From NCBI RefSeq assembly GCF_000426825.1, contig NZ_AUGC01000001.1, positions 1-64,000 of the forward strand: 64,000 nt of DNA, read 5' to 3'. Within the stretch, counting starts at the first letter, position 1, and each line of letters begins with the position of its first letter. The notes under the pieces were generated by a model that was given only the letters and a program-made list of their open reading frames with translations, had not been told where the DNA came from and did no database searches. A program made the position numbers and the translations under genes. Source of the stretch: Thermonema rossianum DSM 10300 (GTDB taxonomy: Bacteria > Bacteroidota > Bacteroidia > Cytophagales > Thermonemataceae). This document shows, piece after piece, positions 25,660 to 34,581 of this stretch.

Positions 25660-26811
25660 ATGAAACGTTCATTATATATTCTTCTTGCTTTGATATTGCT
25701 TGAAGCCTGCACCACAGACAAGCCACAACAAGAGACAAGCCAAGCAGCTGATGCCGCCCAAGCACCTGCTGAGCTGCAAGCAGTGGAGTTAAGCCCACAG
25801 CAAATCGAGGAAATGGGCATACAGTTCACGCAAGCCGTCCGGCAAGAGGTGTCGGAATGGGTAGAAGTGAGTGGTCAGGTGATGCCGCCGCCCGAGAGCA
25901 TCATTCAGGTGAGTGCCCGCATTCCCGGTTATGTGCGCAGGCTGCAGCTCATTGAAGGGCAGCATGTGCAAAAAGGGCAAGTGCTGTTTTATATTGAAAG
26001 CTTGGACTTCGTCGATATGCAGCGGCGTTACCTGACGGTGCTCGCAGATTTGGAGCAACTCGAAAGTGCCTATAAAAGAGAGCAGGCATTGCTGGAGCTT
26101 GATGTCAATGCACGCAAAACTTTTGAACAAACCAACGCAGCTTATCGAAAGACCCTGGCAGAAAAGAAAGCTTTGGAGGCACAGTTGGAGCTGCTGGGAG
26201 TCAATCCCGTACAGATAGCTCAAGGCAGCCTGCAAAAATGGCTGCCTGTGCGTGCCGGGCGTGCTGCAGTAGTAACCAAAATATTGACCACCGAAGGGGC
26301 TTATGTGCAGCCACAGCAGGCTGTATTGGAACTGCTCGACGAACGCCATGTGCACATAGAGCTGACAGTCTTTGAAAAAGACCTGCCGAAAGTGCGGCGT
26401 GGGCAAAAAGTACGCTTGGTGTCGGCAGCAGCGCCCAACGATACATTGCATGCCAAGGTGTTTGAAGTGAATGCCAAATTAAACACAGACCGCAGCACCA
26501 ATGTGCATGCACACTTTGACAAAGCCCCCGAGCATCCTGTTGCAGGCAGCTATGTGCAAGCGTGGATTGCCGTTGCGCCCCGTGTGGCGTGGGTGCTGCC
26601 TGAAGAAGCGGTCGTATATGATAACGGGCAGGCATATGTATGGCGTAAGCAAGGCAAGCAATTGGAGCCGTTGGTAGTACAGTCGGTGCCTGCCAGTGGG
26701 GGCAGTGTTGCCTTACAAGAACCTCTGCCCTTCAGTCCCCAAGACTCTATAGTCTCGACGGGTGCCTTCCGTTTGCTGGCTATTTTCCGCAATGCCGCAG
26801 AGGAGGAATAA
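25660..26811 (+). CDS. RND efflux periplasmic adaptor lipoprotein (CusB/CzcB family)
   Basis: It encodes 383 residues. The lipoprotein signal ends LLEAC (Cys16). A barrel-sandwich/lipoyl half motif (IPGYVRRLQLIEGQHVQKGQVLF), a coiled-coil hairpin (about 125-180), the second lipoyl half (AAVVTKILTTEGAYVQPQQAVLEL) and a beta-barrel domain follow in the usual order. It links the inner-membrane pump to the TolC-like part encoded by the preceding fused gene. The N-terminal His/Met metal-binding segments seen in some CusB proteins are not evident. A strong terminator follows at once. Confidence 0.9.
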   Translation: MKRSLYILLALILLEACTTDKPQQETSQAADAAQAPAELQAVELSPQQIEEMGIQFTQAVRQEVSEWVEVSGQVMPPPESIIQVSARIPGYVRRLQLIEGQHVQKGQVLFYIESLDFVDMQRRYLTVLADLEQLESAYKREQALLELDVNARKTFEQTNAAYRKTLAEKKALEAQLELLGVNPVQIAQGSLQKWLPVRAGRAAVVTKILTTEGAYVQPQQAVLELLDERHVHIELTVFEKDLPKVRRGQKVRLVSAAAPNDTLHAKVFEVNAKLNTDRSTNVHAHFDKAPEHPVAGSYVQAWIAVAPRVAWVLPEEAVVYDNGQAYVWRKQGKQLEPLVVQSVPASGGSVALQEPLPFSPQDSIVSTGAFRLLAIFRNAAEEE

Positions 26812-26815
26812 AAGA

Positions 26816-26845
26816 AAGGCTGTCCCGCCGGGACAGCCTTCTTTT
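26816..26845. terminator. Bidirectional terminator between efflux genes and rng
   Basis: A perfect 11-bp stem (AAGGCTGTCCC/GGGACAGCCTT) with a 3-nt loop is followed by CTTTT on the plus strand. The minus side (TTTCTTTT) also suits termination of rng. Confidence 0.9.
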
Positions 26846-28419
26846 CAGGTTTCTATTTCGATACCTTTTTTGTTCTTGAATTTGTATTCGTTGATAGCCA
26901 ATGAGCTATCAGGAATGACACGCACCCAAGTGCCGTATTTAAAAAACCACTTCATTTGTTTGGACCAAAGCCCCTTGGTGAAGTAGGCATGTAAATAAGG
27001 GTGCACAATAAGACTTAGACCGCGCTCTTTTTGGTGATGCACGATGTAGTCCAAAGCATTTTCAATGGCATCTGCAATTAATATGCTGGCAGAGATGCTG
27101 CCGGTGCCATTGCAGGCGGGACAAACCTCGCGGGTTTTAATGTTTAATTCGGGACGGACGCGCTCCCGGGTGATTTGCATCAGACCGAAGCGGGTGATGG
27201 GTAATATCGTATGGCGGGCACGGTCGCTTTTCATGAATTCCTTCATGGCTTCGTACACCGCTTTCTTGTGGGCGGGGTTTTTCATGTCTATGAAATCAAT
27301 GACAATGATGCCGCCCATGTCTCTGATACGCAGCTGACGGGCTATCTCTTTGGCTGCTTCCAAGTTTACTTTCAGCGCCGTTTCTTCTTGATTGCCCGTA
27401 TTGGCTGCCTGGTTGCCGCTGTTTACGTCTATGACGTGTAAGGCTTCGGTGTGTTCAATGATCAGGTAGCCACCGCCGGGAAGCGACACGCTCTTGCCAA
27501 AGATTTGTTTGAGTTGCTTTTCGATACCGTAGTGTTCAAAAATGCCCACTTTGCCATTGTATAGCTTCACGATTTTTTCGCGGTCGGGGGCTATACGCCG
27601 TATGTATGAGCGTATTTCTTCATACATGGCGGGGTCGTCAACCACTACCGCATCGAAATTTTCATCGAGCATGTCGCGCAAGATGGCAGACACGCGGCTC
27701 AATTCACCGATAATTTTGGCAGGCGGGCGTGCCTCTCGCAAAATGCGATAACCGGCTTCCCATCGTTCCATCAGCTCACGCAGGTCGGCATCGAGTTCTG
27801 CTACTTCTTTGCCTTCGGCTGCCGTGCGCACAATCACACCAAAATTCTTGGGTTTGATAGAGTTGATAAGGCGTAGCAGCCTGTTGCGCTCTTCTTTTTT
27901 GATGATTTTTTTCGATACGTTGACGGTATCGGCAAAGGGAATGAGCACCAAATAGCGTCCTGCAATGGTGAGTTGGCAGGACAGGCGGGGACCTTTATTC
28001 GAAATAGGTTCTTTTTCTATTTGTACCAAAATGGGCATGTTGCGTTTGAGCACCTGCCCTATTTTGCCCCCTTTTTCTATGGGCTCTTCAAACCGGATAT
28101 TGTCTAACTTATGCGTTTTTTGCCGTTTGGCAATAGTGTCTTTGGTATAGCGCAACAGCGTGCGTACGTTCGGACCCAAGTCGGTGTAGTGCAAGAAAGC
28201 ATCTTTTTCGTAGCCTACATCGATGAACGCCGCGTTGTGTCCTGAGACTACCTTTTTTACCGTCCCGAAGTAAATGTCTCCTACATTAAATGGATTGTCC
28301 CCCTCTACTACATGATACTCGATAATGTCTTTGTCATTGAGCAGCGCAATGCGTACGCTGTTTTTGCTGACATTGACAATCAGTTCATGACTCACGGTCT
28401 TATGGTTTTGCTCATTCAT
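26845..28419 (-). CDS. rng: Ribonuclease G/E family endoribonuclease
   Basis: It encodes 524 residues, RNase G-sized, with an N-terminal S1 domain (about 40-130), the catalytic Asp residues in VIDVNSGNQ (about 335) and VIDFIDM (about 380) and the zinc-link motif CPACNGTGS. Its role is 5'-end-dependent cleavage of mRNA and rRNA precursors. It lacks the long degradosome scaffold of E. coli RNase E. It is at the end of a minus-strand run with HU, a TPR protein and a small basic ribosome-like protein, a set commonly clustered in Bacteroidota. Confidence 0.93.
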   Translation of the reverse strand: MNEQNHKTVSHELIVNVSKNSVRIALLNDKDIIEYHVVEGDNPFNVGDIYFGTVKKVVSGHNAAFIDVGYEKDAFLHYTDLGPNVRTLLRYTKDTIAKRQKTHKLDNIRFEEPIEKGGKIGQVLKRNMPILVQIEKEPISNKGPRLSCQLTIAGRYLVLIPFADTVNVSKKIIKKEERNRLLRLINSIKPKNFGVIVRTAAEGKEVAELDADLRELMERWEAGYRILREARPPAKIIGELSRVSAILRDMLDENFDAVVVDDPAMYEEIRSYIRRIAPDREKIVKLYNGKVGIFEHYGIEKQLKQIFGKSVSLPGGGYLIIEHTEALHVIDVNSGNQAANTGNQEETALKVNLEAAKEIARQLRIRDMGGIIVIDFIDMKNPAHKKAVYEAMKEFMKSDRARHTILPITRFGLMQITRERVRPELNIKTREVCPACNGTGSISASILIADAIENALDYIVHHQKERGLSLIVHPYLHAYFTKGLWSKQMKWFFKYGTWVRVIPDSSLAINEYKFKNKKGIEIET

Positions 28420-28479
28420 GTAAAAAAGAGGGAAAAGGCTTCCGACTGAAGCCTTTCAGGTGAGTGCATTCAAGATGCA

Positions 28480-28575
28480 CTAACGGTTTTTCTTCTTATG
28501 ACGGTTTTTTCTTAGTCTTTTTTTGCGTTTGTGTGTCGCAATCTTGTGTCTTTTACGTTTTCTTCCACAAGGCAT
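28480..28575 (-). CDS. 31-residue highly basic AURKAIP1/COX24-like protein (probable small ribosomal protein)
   Basis: ATG 28573-28575, TAG 28480-28482. The product begins MPCGRKRKRHKIATHKRKKR and more than half of its residues are Lys, Arg or His. This matches the Bacteroidota family with an AURKAIP1/COX24 domain, recalled as a small ribosome-associated protein. It is too short for usual gene-calling thresholds. It lies between the TPR gene and rng on the same strand. Confidence 0.85.
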   Translation of the reverse strand: MPCGRKRKRHKIATHKRKKRLRKNRHKKKNR

Positions 28576-28600
28576 AGTCTTGTTATTTTTTGGTGAAACA

Positions 28601-29428
28601 TTAATTTAATTCCTTCATTGCTTGCTCTATTTGCGCTTTGGCGGCGGGGTCTTGCAGTTGCTCAAGGGCTTTTTGCAAGGTAGCTTTGGCTTCTGCTGTT
28701 TTGCCGAGATTCAAATAACTCTCGGCAAGCAACAAATAAGCCTCGGCATGCTGCGGGTTCACCTCAAGCAAGTGCTCGAAACGCTGCGTTGCCTTATCAT
28801 AAGCTCCCCGTTGCATGGAAAGCAACCCCAAGTTGTAGAGCGCCAACTCATGATTGGGATTCGTCTGCAATATACTCAAAAGCATCTGAATGCCACGCAT
28901 GGGCTCCTGCGTGGTGATATAGGTCATCGCCATTTTAGCCTTGGCATCCAGTAATGTTTCGTCTTCGTTCAGCACTTGCTCATAAAGTGCTCTGGCTTGT
29001 TCGCCAAAGCGGTTGGCGCGCTCTACGTCCATAGCAAAACGGAATGCCTCATAGTAGGCATCGGCAGCACGCAGCTTGTCTTGTATGCTTTGGCTGCGCC
29101 CGGCTTTCCATGCCATGTAGTAGGCGGCGCTGTCGAAGCGCCCGGCTTGGTAGAAAGCCATTGCCAGTGAATCTGCCCACAGAGGCTTTTCGCTTGCTCG
29201 GGCTTGGCTCCATGCCTCTTTCAAGCGCTTGATTTGAGCAAGCGAAGCCTCAGATAATTGCATGTTGGCATGGGGTTCGTCGCCGCTGTTTTCTTGGGTG
29301 CTTGGGGTATCTGCCGTTGCCGTGCTGGCAGGGGCAGCCGGTTTTTTTACCACCTGCCGGGGCAGAGCATACAAGCCGCCCATCAGGGCTATTCCGCCAA
29401 TGCCTACAATTATCTGAGACTTATTCAT
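28601..29428 (-). CDS. TPR-repeat membrane-anchored protein
   Basis: It encodes 275 residues with an N-terminal signal-anchor (about 5-22), a Pro/Ala/Thr linker (to about 55) and TPR repeats from about 60 to 270. Repeat signatures are ALYNLGLLSMQRGAYDKA, EAYLLLAESYLNLGKTAEA and a capping KAQIEQAMKELN. The TPR domain should lie in the periplasm as a protein-binding scaffold. It is placed between HU and the small basic protein. The partner is unknown. Confidence 0.8.
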   Translation of the reverse strand: MNKSQIIVGIGGIALMGGLYALPRQVVKKPAAPASTATADTPSTQENSGDEPHANMQLSEASLAQIKRLKEAWSQARASEKPLWADSLAMAFYQAGRFDSAAYYMAWKAGRSQSIQDKLRAADAYYEAFRFAMDVERANRFGEQARALYEQVLNEDETLLDAKAKMAMTYITTQEPMRGIQMLLSILQTNPNHELALYNLGLLSMQRGAYDKATQRFEHLLEVNPQHAEAYLLLAESYLNLGKTAEAKATLQKALEQLQDPAAKAQIEQAMKELN

Positions 29429-29446
29429 GAGCAGAGTGAATTAGAT

Positions 29447-29761
29447 TTAAACAGCTGCTTCTTCGCGGCTTTCTTCTACTTTCAAGTTGTTCTTTACGGC
29501 TTCTGCAAAAGTCTTTGCAGGCTTGAACGAAGGTACATAATGCGGCTCGATGATGATAGCCACGTTTTTTGCAATATTGCGAGCGGTTTTGCGAGCCCGT
29601 TTTTTGTTTACGAAGCTGCCAAAGCCGCGGAAGTAAATGTTTTCGCCTTTGGTCATGTTGTCTTTTACTACCTCAAAAAAGGTCTCTACTACTTTTTGAA
29701 CATCAGCTTTGTCGATACCAGTCTTCTCAACAATCTGTGCGATAACTTCTGCCTTTGTCAC
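29447..29761 (-). CDS. HU/IHF-family DNA-binding protein
   Basis: From GTG 29759-29761 the product has 104 residues: MTKAEVIAQIVEKTGIDKADVQKVV-type start, GENIYFRGFGSF with the family's core, KTARNIAKN in the DNA-binding arm region and PSFKPAKTF at the end of the HU fold. The C-terminal tail (about 92-104, acidic) is extra. The open frame extends 40 codons upstream, but that stretch is not HU-like and contains the probable promoter. It compacts DNA and assists recombination. Confidence 0.92.
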   Translation of the reverse strand: MTKAEVIAQIVEKTGIDKADVQKVVETFFEVVKDNMTKGENIYFRGFGSFVNKKRARKTARNIAKNVAIIIEPHYVPSFKPAKTFAEAVKNNLKVEESREEAAV

Positions 29762-29839
29762 GGTTCTTACAATTTTTAAGTTAAACCTTGATCCTACTAA
29801 AAAAGATAACGAGTTAAAAACCACTGTTTTAGTGGAACA

Positions 29840-29871
29840 CAAAGGTATAGCTTGTTTATCGATTTTAAAAA
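29840..29871 (-). promoter_or_regulatory. Candidate promoter of the HU gene
   Basis: On the minus strand TACCTTTG (29847-29840) is an exact match to the Bacteroidota -7 consensus TAnnTTTG. A T5 tract (29871-29867) lies 19 nt upstream, where the -33 TTTG element is expected. The leader would be about 70 nt. Confidence 0.45.
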
Positions 29872-29951
29872 TACTTGTCAAAAAATTTAATATTGTCCGG
29901 GAAAACAGAAAAACATAAAATATTGAAATTCAGATTTAAAACACCGGCTTT

Positions 29952-31022
29952 ATGAAAATGATTCCCCGCTTTGCCGGGCGCCTGCTCGAGTGGTATCGCT
30001 TGCATCAGCGGGATTTGCCCTGGCGTAAGACGCGTGACCCTTACCGCATTTGGCTTTCTGAAGTCATTCTTCAGCAAACGCGCGTAGCGCAAGGGCTCGC
30101 TTATTATGAGCGTTTTGTAGAGCACTACCCCACCGTGCATCATTTGGCAAAAGCGCCCATAGAAGAAGTGTTGCGTTTATGGCAAGGGCTGGGCTATTAT
30201 AGCCGGGCGCGCAACTTGCATGCTGCCGCCCGCACCATCAGCATACAGTGGGCGGGGCGTTTCCCCGCTTCTTATGACGAGCTGCGCCGATTGAAAGGCG
30301 TAGGCGACTACACAGCCGCTGCCATTGCGTCTTTTGCTTTCGATGAACCCGTGGCCGTGGTCGATGGCAACGTGTTTCGTGTGTTGGCGCGCCTCTACGG
30401 TTTGTACGACGACATTTCCCGTACAAAGACCAAACACAAGTTCAAAGCACTAAGCGAAGCACATATGCCACCGCAGGAAGCTGCTGCCTACAACCAAGCC
30501 ATGATGGAGTTTGGTGCCGTGCAGTGTACGCCGCAAAAGCCTTTGTGCATGACCTGTCCTTTTCGTGATGACTGCTATGCCGCACAATATGGCAAACAGC
30601 AGGAGCTACCGGTAAAGAGCAAGAAAACTACCAAGCGCAAGCGTTATTTATCTTATCGTTTCTTTTACCGTAACGGCAAGTTATGGATGCAAGAGCGCAA
30701 ACAAAAGGACATATGGAAGGGGCTGTACGAACCGGCCCGCATCGAAGCAGCTACGGCGCGCGAGATGGAACAGCTGTTGCAAAACGAAGCACCGGCAGCG
30801 CTTTGGCAACAAGCACAAGCCATTGAGCAAATACGCCATTTGCTCACACATCAGGAGCTGTTTATTGATATAGGCATGCTGCACCTGCCACCGGATGCAG
30901 CCTTGCCGCCCTTCCTGAAGGATGGCGGCGATTGGTTTACACCGGAAGAATGCGACGCTTTGCCCAAGCCCATTGTGATTGCGCAGTACTTCGAACGCCA
31001 CAGGCATCTTCTGCATGAATAA
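29952..31022 (+). CDS. mutY: A/G-specific adenine glycosylase
   Basis: It encodes 356 residues. The catalytic Glu37 lies in SEVILQQTR. A helix-hairpin-helix LKGVGDYTAAAIASFAF precedes catalytic Asp138 (VVDGNVFRV), and four [4Fe-4S] cysteines sit at 192, 199, 202 and 208 (C-x6-C-x2-C-x5-C). The C-terminal third is a NUDIX-like domain for recognition of 8-oxoG. It removes adenine mispaired with 8-oxoguanine. It is divergent from HU and followed by ssb. Confidence 0.96.
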   Translation: MKMIPRFAGRLLEWYRLHQRDLPWRKTRDPYRIWLSEVILQQTRVAQGLAYYERFVEHYPTVHHLAKAPIEEVLRLWQGLGYYSRARNLHAAARTISIQWAGRFPASYDELRRLKGVGDYTAAAIASFAFDEPVAVVDGNVFRVLARLYGLYDDISRTKTKHKFKALSEAHMPPQEAAAYNQAMMEFGAVQCTPQKPLCMTCPFRDDCYAAQYGKQQELPVKSKKTTKRKRYLSYRFFYRNGKLWMQERKQKDIWKGLYEPARIEAATAREMEQLLQNEAPAALWQQAQAIEQIRHLLTHQELFIDIGMLHLPPDAALPPFLKDGGDWFTPEECDALPKPIVIAQYFERHRHLLHE

Positions 31023-31130
31023 AGCATCCATTTTTCGAAAAAAAGCAAAAACGTAACTGCCTGACCATCCTTTTTTTAACCAAAATTCTTTATATTCATG
31101 CATATTTGCACACTAAAACAAGCGTAAATT

Positions 31131-31604
31131 ATGGCAAGAGGACTCAACAAAGTAATGCTTATCGGCAACTTAGGTGCCGACCCCGAAGTGCGCACCCTGG
31201 AGAGCGGTTCTGTAGTGGCTACTTTCAATTTGGCAACTACCGAAACCTACATGGACAAGCAGGGCAACCGCCAATCGATCACCGAATGGCACCGGATAGA
31301 AATGTGGGACAGCTTGGCTAAAATTGCAGAGCAATATTTGCGCAAGGGAAGTCAGGTATATATAGAAGGAAAAATCAGAACAGACAACTGGGAAGACAAA
31401 GACGGCAACAAACGCTCTATGGTGAAAATACGTGCCCAGTCGATGATATTGCTGGGCGGGCGCCCGGACGAGCAGTCTACCACCTCTTCTTATGGTTCGT
31501 CCAATGTGGCATCGCATACACCACCGGCAGAAAAAAGCACTTCTTCAGTAGATGATGTGCCGCCCTTCCTGGCTGATGACGATGACGACGATTTACCGTT
31601 TTAA
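31131..31604 (+). CDS. ssb: Single-stranded DNA-binding protein
   Basis: It encodes 157 residues: an OB fold (1-110, opening RGLNKVMLIGNLGADPEVR), a short Ser/Thr/Pro linker and the acidic tail DDDDDDLPF that docks repair and replication partners, including RecQ (encoded at 32516-34465). The mutY-ssb order is conserved in Bacteroidota, where gldE and gldD often follow; here a terminator and an opposing gene follow instead. Confidence 0.96.
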   Translation: MARGLNKVMLIGNLGADPEVRTLESGSVVATFNLATTETYMDKQGNRQSITEWHRIEMWDSLAKIAEQYLRKGSQVYIEGKIRTDNWEDKDGNKRSMVKIRAQSMILLGGRPDEQSTTSSYGSSNVASHTPPAEKSTSSVDDVPPFLADDDDDDLPF

Positions 31605-31622
31605 GCCCTTCCGGCTTTGAGC

Positions 31623-31688
31623 ATACAAGCACACAGCGGTCCCCTGTCTGTGGAAAAAGCAGCGCTGCGGTGTGCTTGTATCTTTTTT
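31623..31688 (+). terminator. Long-stem terminator after ssb
   Basis: ATACAAGCACAC (31623-31634) pairs perfectly with GTGTGCTTGTAT (31670-31681) and is followed by C and six T. The 35-nt loop is unusually long and can pair further near its base (AGCG with CGCT). Confidence 0.7.
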
Positions 31689-32412
31689 AAAATGAAAACT
31701 GTGCCACCATCCATTGCGCCCGGCTTTCCAATTCTGCTTTTAGCTCACGAATGCGTGCGGAAGAATAGAGCAAATCGGCTTCATGGATATAGCGGCGGGC
31801 TACTTCCCATTGACCTCGATTGAAGGCATGCGCTGCTTGGTTGTAATAATACAGGGCTATCAGTTGCACAAAACTGATGCCGGTAAATTGTCCGCCTTCG
31901 GCGTAAAAACGGGCGTGTTCGACTATGTCTTGCTCAAATTCCAAAAAGCCGTTTTCATCGGTTGACTCAAGCACAATTTCTTCATTTCCAAGGCGCACTT
32001 TTACGAATACGTGATGGGGGGCCTCCATGATTTCATAAGGAACGCCTATTTTACCCAAAAGATAAGCATACACCATGCTGCCCGTTACGCAGTCGAAAGC
32101 ACCATTTCCCGGCAAGTCGCTCCATCGGCTGTAAGCTTGATATTCTTTCAGCAGGTTTTTTTTTGTATGCCGGAAGAGTTTGTATAGTAAGTTTTTATTG
32201 ACAGGCCGTTTGCTTGCCTGTGCTTCCCAATAGAGGCGTTCACCTTCGATGGCTTGCCGGAAAGCATGAAACTCACGCAAAATGGCGTGCCGCGTGTGCT
32301 GCTCTGTATCCGAAAAAGCAGGCTGTACGCCGCTCTCGGACGGTTGTGCAAAGCCCCGGAAGCTGAATATCAGAAGGAACATCCCTGCCAAGCTGTATAA
32401 ATAGCGCCTCAT
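31687..32412 (-). CDS. Exported transglutaminase-like protein
   Basis: It encodes 241 residues with a signal peptide (about 1-22, ending GFAQ). The middle has the order of a transglutaminase/papain-fold core: Cys108 in GAFDCVTGSMVYAYLLGKIG, His133/134 in APHHVFVKV and an acidic residue (Glu149 or Asp152) in VLESTD. This is the arrangement of 'transglutaminase-like' domains that act as peptidases or are inactive. The C-terminus is helical with a TPR-like AHAFNRGQWEVARRYIHEADLL. It follows recQ on the same strand. The function is unknown; the assignment rests on fold-level motifs. Confidence 0.6.
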   Translation of the reverse strand: MRRYLYSLAGMFLLIFSFRGFAQPSESGVQPAFSDTEQHTRHAILREFHAFRQAIEGERLYWEAQASKRPVNKNLLYKLFRHTKKNLLKEYQAYSRWSDLPGNGAFDCVTGSMVYAYLLGKIGVPYEIMEAPHHVFVKVRLGNEEIVLESTDENGFLEFEQDIVEHARFYAEGGQFTGISFVQLIALYYYNQAAHAFNRGQWEVARRYIHEADLLYSSARIRELKAELESRAQWMVAQFSF

Positions 32413-32515
32413 GGTCTTCTGTTTTTAAGATGTGTTAACTCTAAGTTAACAATTTCTTAACATTGAAACAAACAAAAAGGCGCCCATATACGGCAAACAG
32501 GTGTAAGAAATTGGC

Positions 32516-34465
32516 TTATGAGGGCAAAACCCATTCAATTATTTGGGCATCGTTGATTCTGATATAGCCTTCCCGGCTTAAATCTTCGAGGGCTTGCTCA
32601 ATGAGTTTTAAGTCCAATTGTTTGATGTGTTTGCGCAGGTCTTCCAGAGGCAGGGGGGCTTGGCGGCACAGCGCTTTGATATGCTCTTTTACATTTTGAA
32701 GGCGCTCTGCCGCTTTTTTCTTTTTCTTTTCACCAATACAGTAGTCACAGAAGCCGCAACTTTGCTCGTTTTTTTCACCGAAGTAATGCGCAATGAACAA
32801 GCTGCGGCAGTGCTGTCCGCGGCAGTATTGCTCCATGGCTTCTACCTTCGCCAGATGGTTCTCTTTAAGCTCTTGCAAAAGGTGGTAGCGCAGCGGAAGC
32901 CGTTGAGCTTGATGGCGGGGCAGCAAAAAGGTAATCTGACTGCCCTCGCCGGCAGCTTGGTAGTCCATGACGCCTGCTTTGCGCAATTGTAAAAGAGCGT
33001 GGTGCAGCTCTTGGGGCTTCATGCTTAGCTTCTTTGCCCATTCATTGAGCGAAAAGGCATGGTATTCAGTAAACAGCTTGCCACCACCCAAGCGCAGACA
33101 TCCTTTGATGACGCCTTCAAGATGGGGGCTTCGCAGGATAAAATCGTAAAGGTCTTTTTGATTGAGCAGCACATGCAACTGAGCCGGGCGGTAGAAGTCT
33201 TCGGCAAACTCGATAATGCCCAGTTGTTCGAGTGCTTTGAGCGAAAAATAAGCTTCTTGGGCAGAGAGGCCGCTGCGCGTCTGCCATTGCTCGAAATGAA
33301 AATCGAAACTTTGACCTTCGCCACTGCCTACAGCCAATTGAAAATAGTTGCTGAGCGACTCATAAGCCCGCCGTAAAACGGCTTCGGGGGGATAGCTGCG
33401 TTCGATTTGTGCTTTGAGCTTTTGAAAGTCGGAAGCATGGTAAAGCAGTACGGCATAGGCGGGCTGTTCGTCACGCCCGGCACGCCCGGCTTCTTGGTAA
33501 TAGGCTTCCGGCGAGGCGGGTGGGGCTATATGCAAAACCAGACGGACGTCGGGCTTGTCGATGCCCATGCCGAAAGCATTGGTTGCTACCATCAGCCGAA
33601 GGCGGTTGTGTATCCATTCGTTTTGCTTGTGGTTGCGTTCTTGGGCGCTCAGCCCCGCATGGTAGTAGCCGGCAGAAAAGCCCTTCTTGCGTAGCCAAAG
33701 TGCCAGCTGCTCACATCGCTTGCGTGTATCGGCATACAGAATGGCGCTGCCTTTTACTTTTTGCAAGATATACAGCAGCCTTTCTGCTTTGTTTTCTTCT
33801 TCAAAGACCGAATAAGACAGGTTGGGACGCAAAAAGCTTTTTTGAAAAAAACGATAATCGGAACTGAACTCCAGCTTCTCGCGAATGTCTTGTTGCACTT
33901 GTGGCGTGGCCGATGCCGTGACGGCAAGAGTAGTAGGGCGCTGTGGAAGCTGCGCCCGGAAACGGGCTATTTGCAGGTACGCCGGCCGGAATTCGTAGCC
34001 CCATTGTGAAATGCAGTGCGCTTCGTCTACAGCCAGCAGTTGAATGTTCATTTTCTTTGCCCGCTCAATGAAAAGGCTTGTTTGCAGGCGCTCGGGCGAT
34101 ACGTATAAAAAGCGCACATTGCCATAGATACAACGATCCAGGGCGAAATCGATTTGCCGGTGGCTCATGCCGGAGGTGATGAGTTCGGCGGCAATGCCCC
34201 TGCGTTTTAGCTGTTCCACTTGGTCTTTCATGAGCGCAATCAGGGGCGACACCACCAAGCATAGACCCGGACGCAACAAAGCCGGTACTTGATAGCAGAT
34301 GGATTTGCCCCCACCGGTGGGCAACAGAGCCAAGGTATCGTGCCCTTCCAATACCGAGCGGATGATGTGCCATTGCATGGGGCGGAAGGACGTGTAGCCC
34401 CAGTATTGTTTTAAAACACTGAGCGCTTCAGCTTCGGAAGGCAGTTGTGTGTGTTCGTAACTCAT
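32516..34465 (-). CDS. recQ: ATP-dependent DNA helicase RecQ
   Basis: It encodes 649 residues: Walker A LLPTGGGKS (48-56), DEAH box VDEAHCISQWG, the RecQ motif FRPAY and motif VI QEAGRAGRDEQ. The RQC zinc site is C-x3-4-C...CGFCDYC (about 565-592). After the winged helix there is no HRDC domain; a short helical tail ends in WVLPS. It unwinds recombination and replication intermediates. The neighbouring ssb (3' to it, opposite strand) encodes its usual partner. Confidence 0.95.
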   Translation of the reverse strand: MSYEHTQLPSEAEALSVLKQYWGYTSFRPMQWHIIRSVLEGHDTLALLPTGGGKSICYQVPALLRPGLCLVVSPLIALMKDQVEQLKRRGIAAELITSGMSHRQIDFALDRCIYGNVRFLYVSPERLQTSLFIERAKKMNIQLLAVDEAHCISQWGYEFRPAYLQIARFRAQLPQRPTTLAVTASATPQVQQDIREKLEFSSDYRFFQKSFLRPNLSYSVFEEENKAERLLYILQKVKGSAILYADTRKRCEQLALWLRKKGFSAGYYHAGLSAQERNHKQNEWIHNRLRLMVATNAFGMGIDKPDVRLVLHIAPPASPEAYYQEAGRAGRDEQPAYAVLLYHASDFQKLKAQIERSYPPEAVLRRAYESLSNYFQLAVGSGEGQSFDFHFEQWQTRSGLSAQEAYFSLKALEQLGIIEFAEDFYRPAQLHVLLNQKDLYDFILRSPHLEGVIKGCLRLGGGKLFTEYHAFSLNEWAKKLSMKPQELHHALLQLRKAGVMDYQAAGEGSQITFLLPRHQAQRLPLRYHLLQELKENHLAKVEAMEQYCRGQHCRSLFIAHYFGEKNEQSCGFCDYCIGEKKKKKAAERLQNVKEHIKALCRQAPLPLEDLRKHIKQLDLKLIEQALEDLSREGYIRINDAQIIEWVLPS

Positions 34466-34581
34466 GAAAATCAGGGATGTAATGACCTTTCCTTTGAATT
34501 TAAGATTTTTTTGTGTTTGTATTGCCTGATTTTTGCTAATGAACTAAAACAGTTTTTTTGTTTCAACAAAACACAAGCTGT

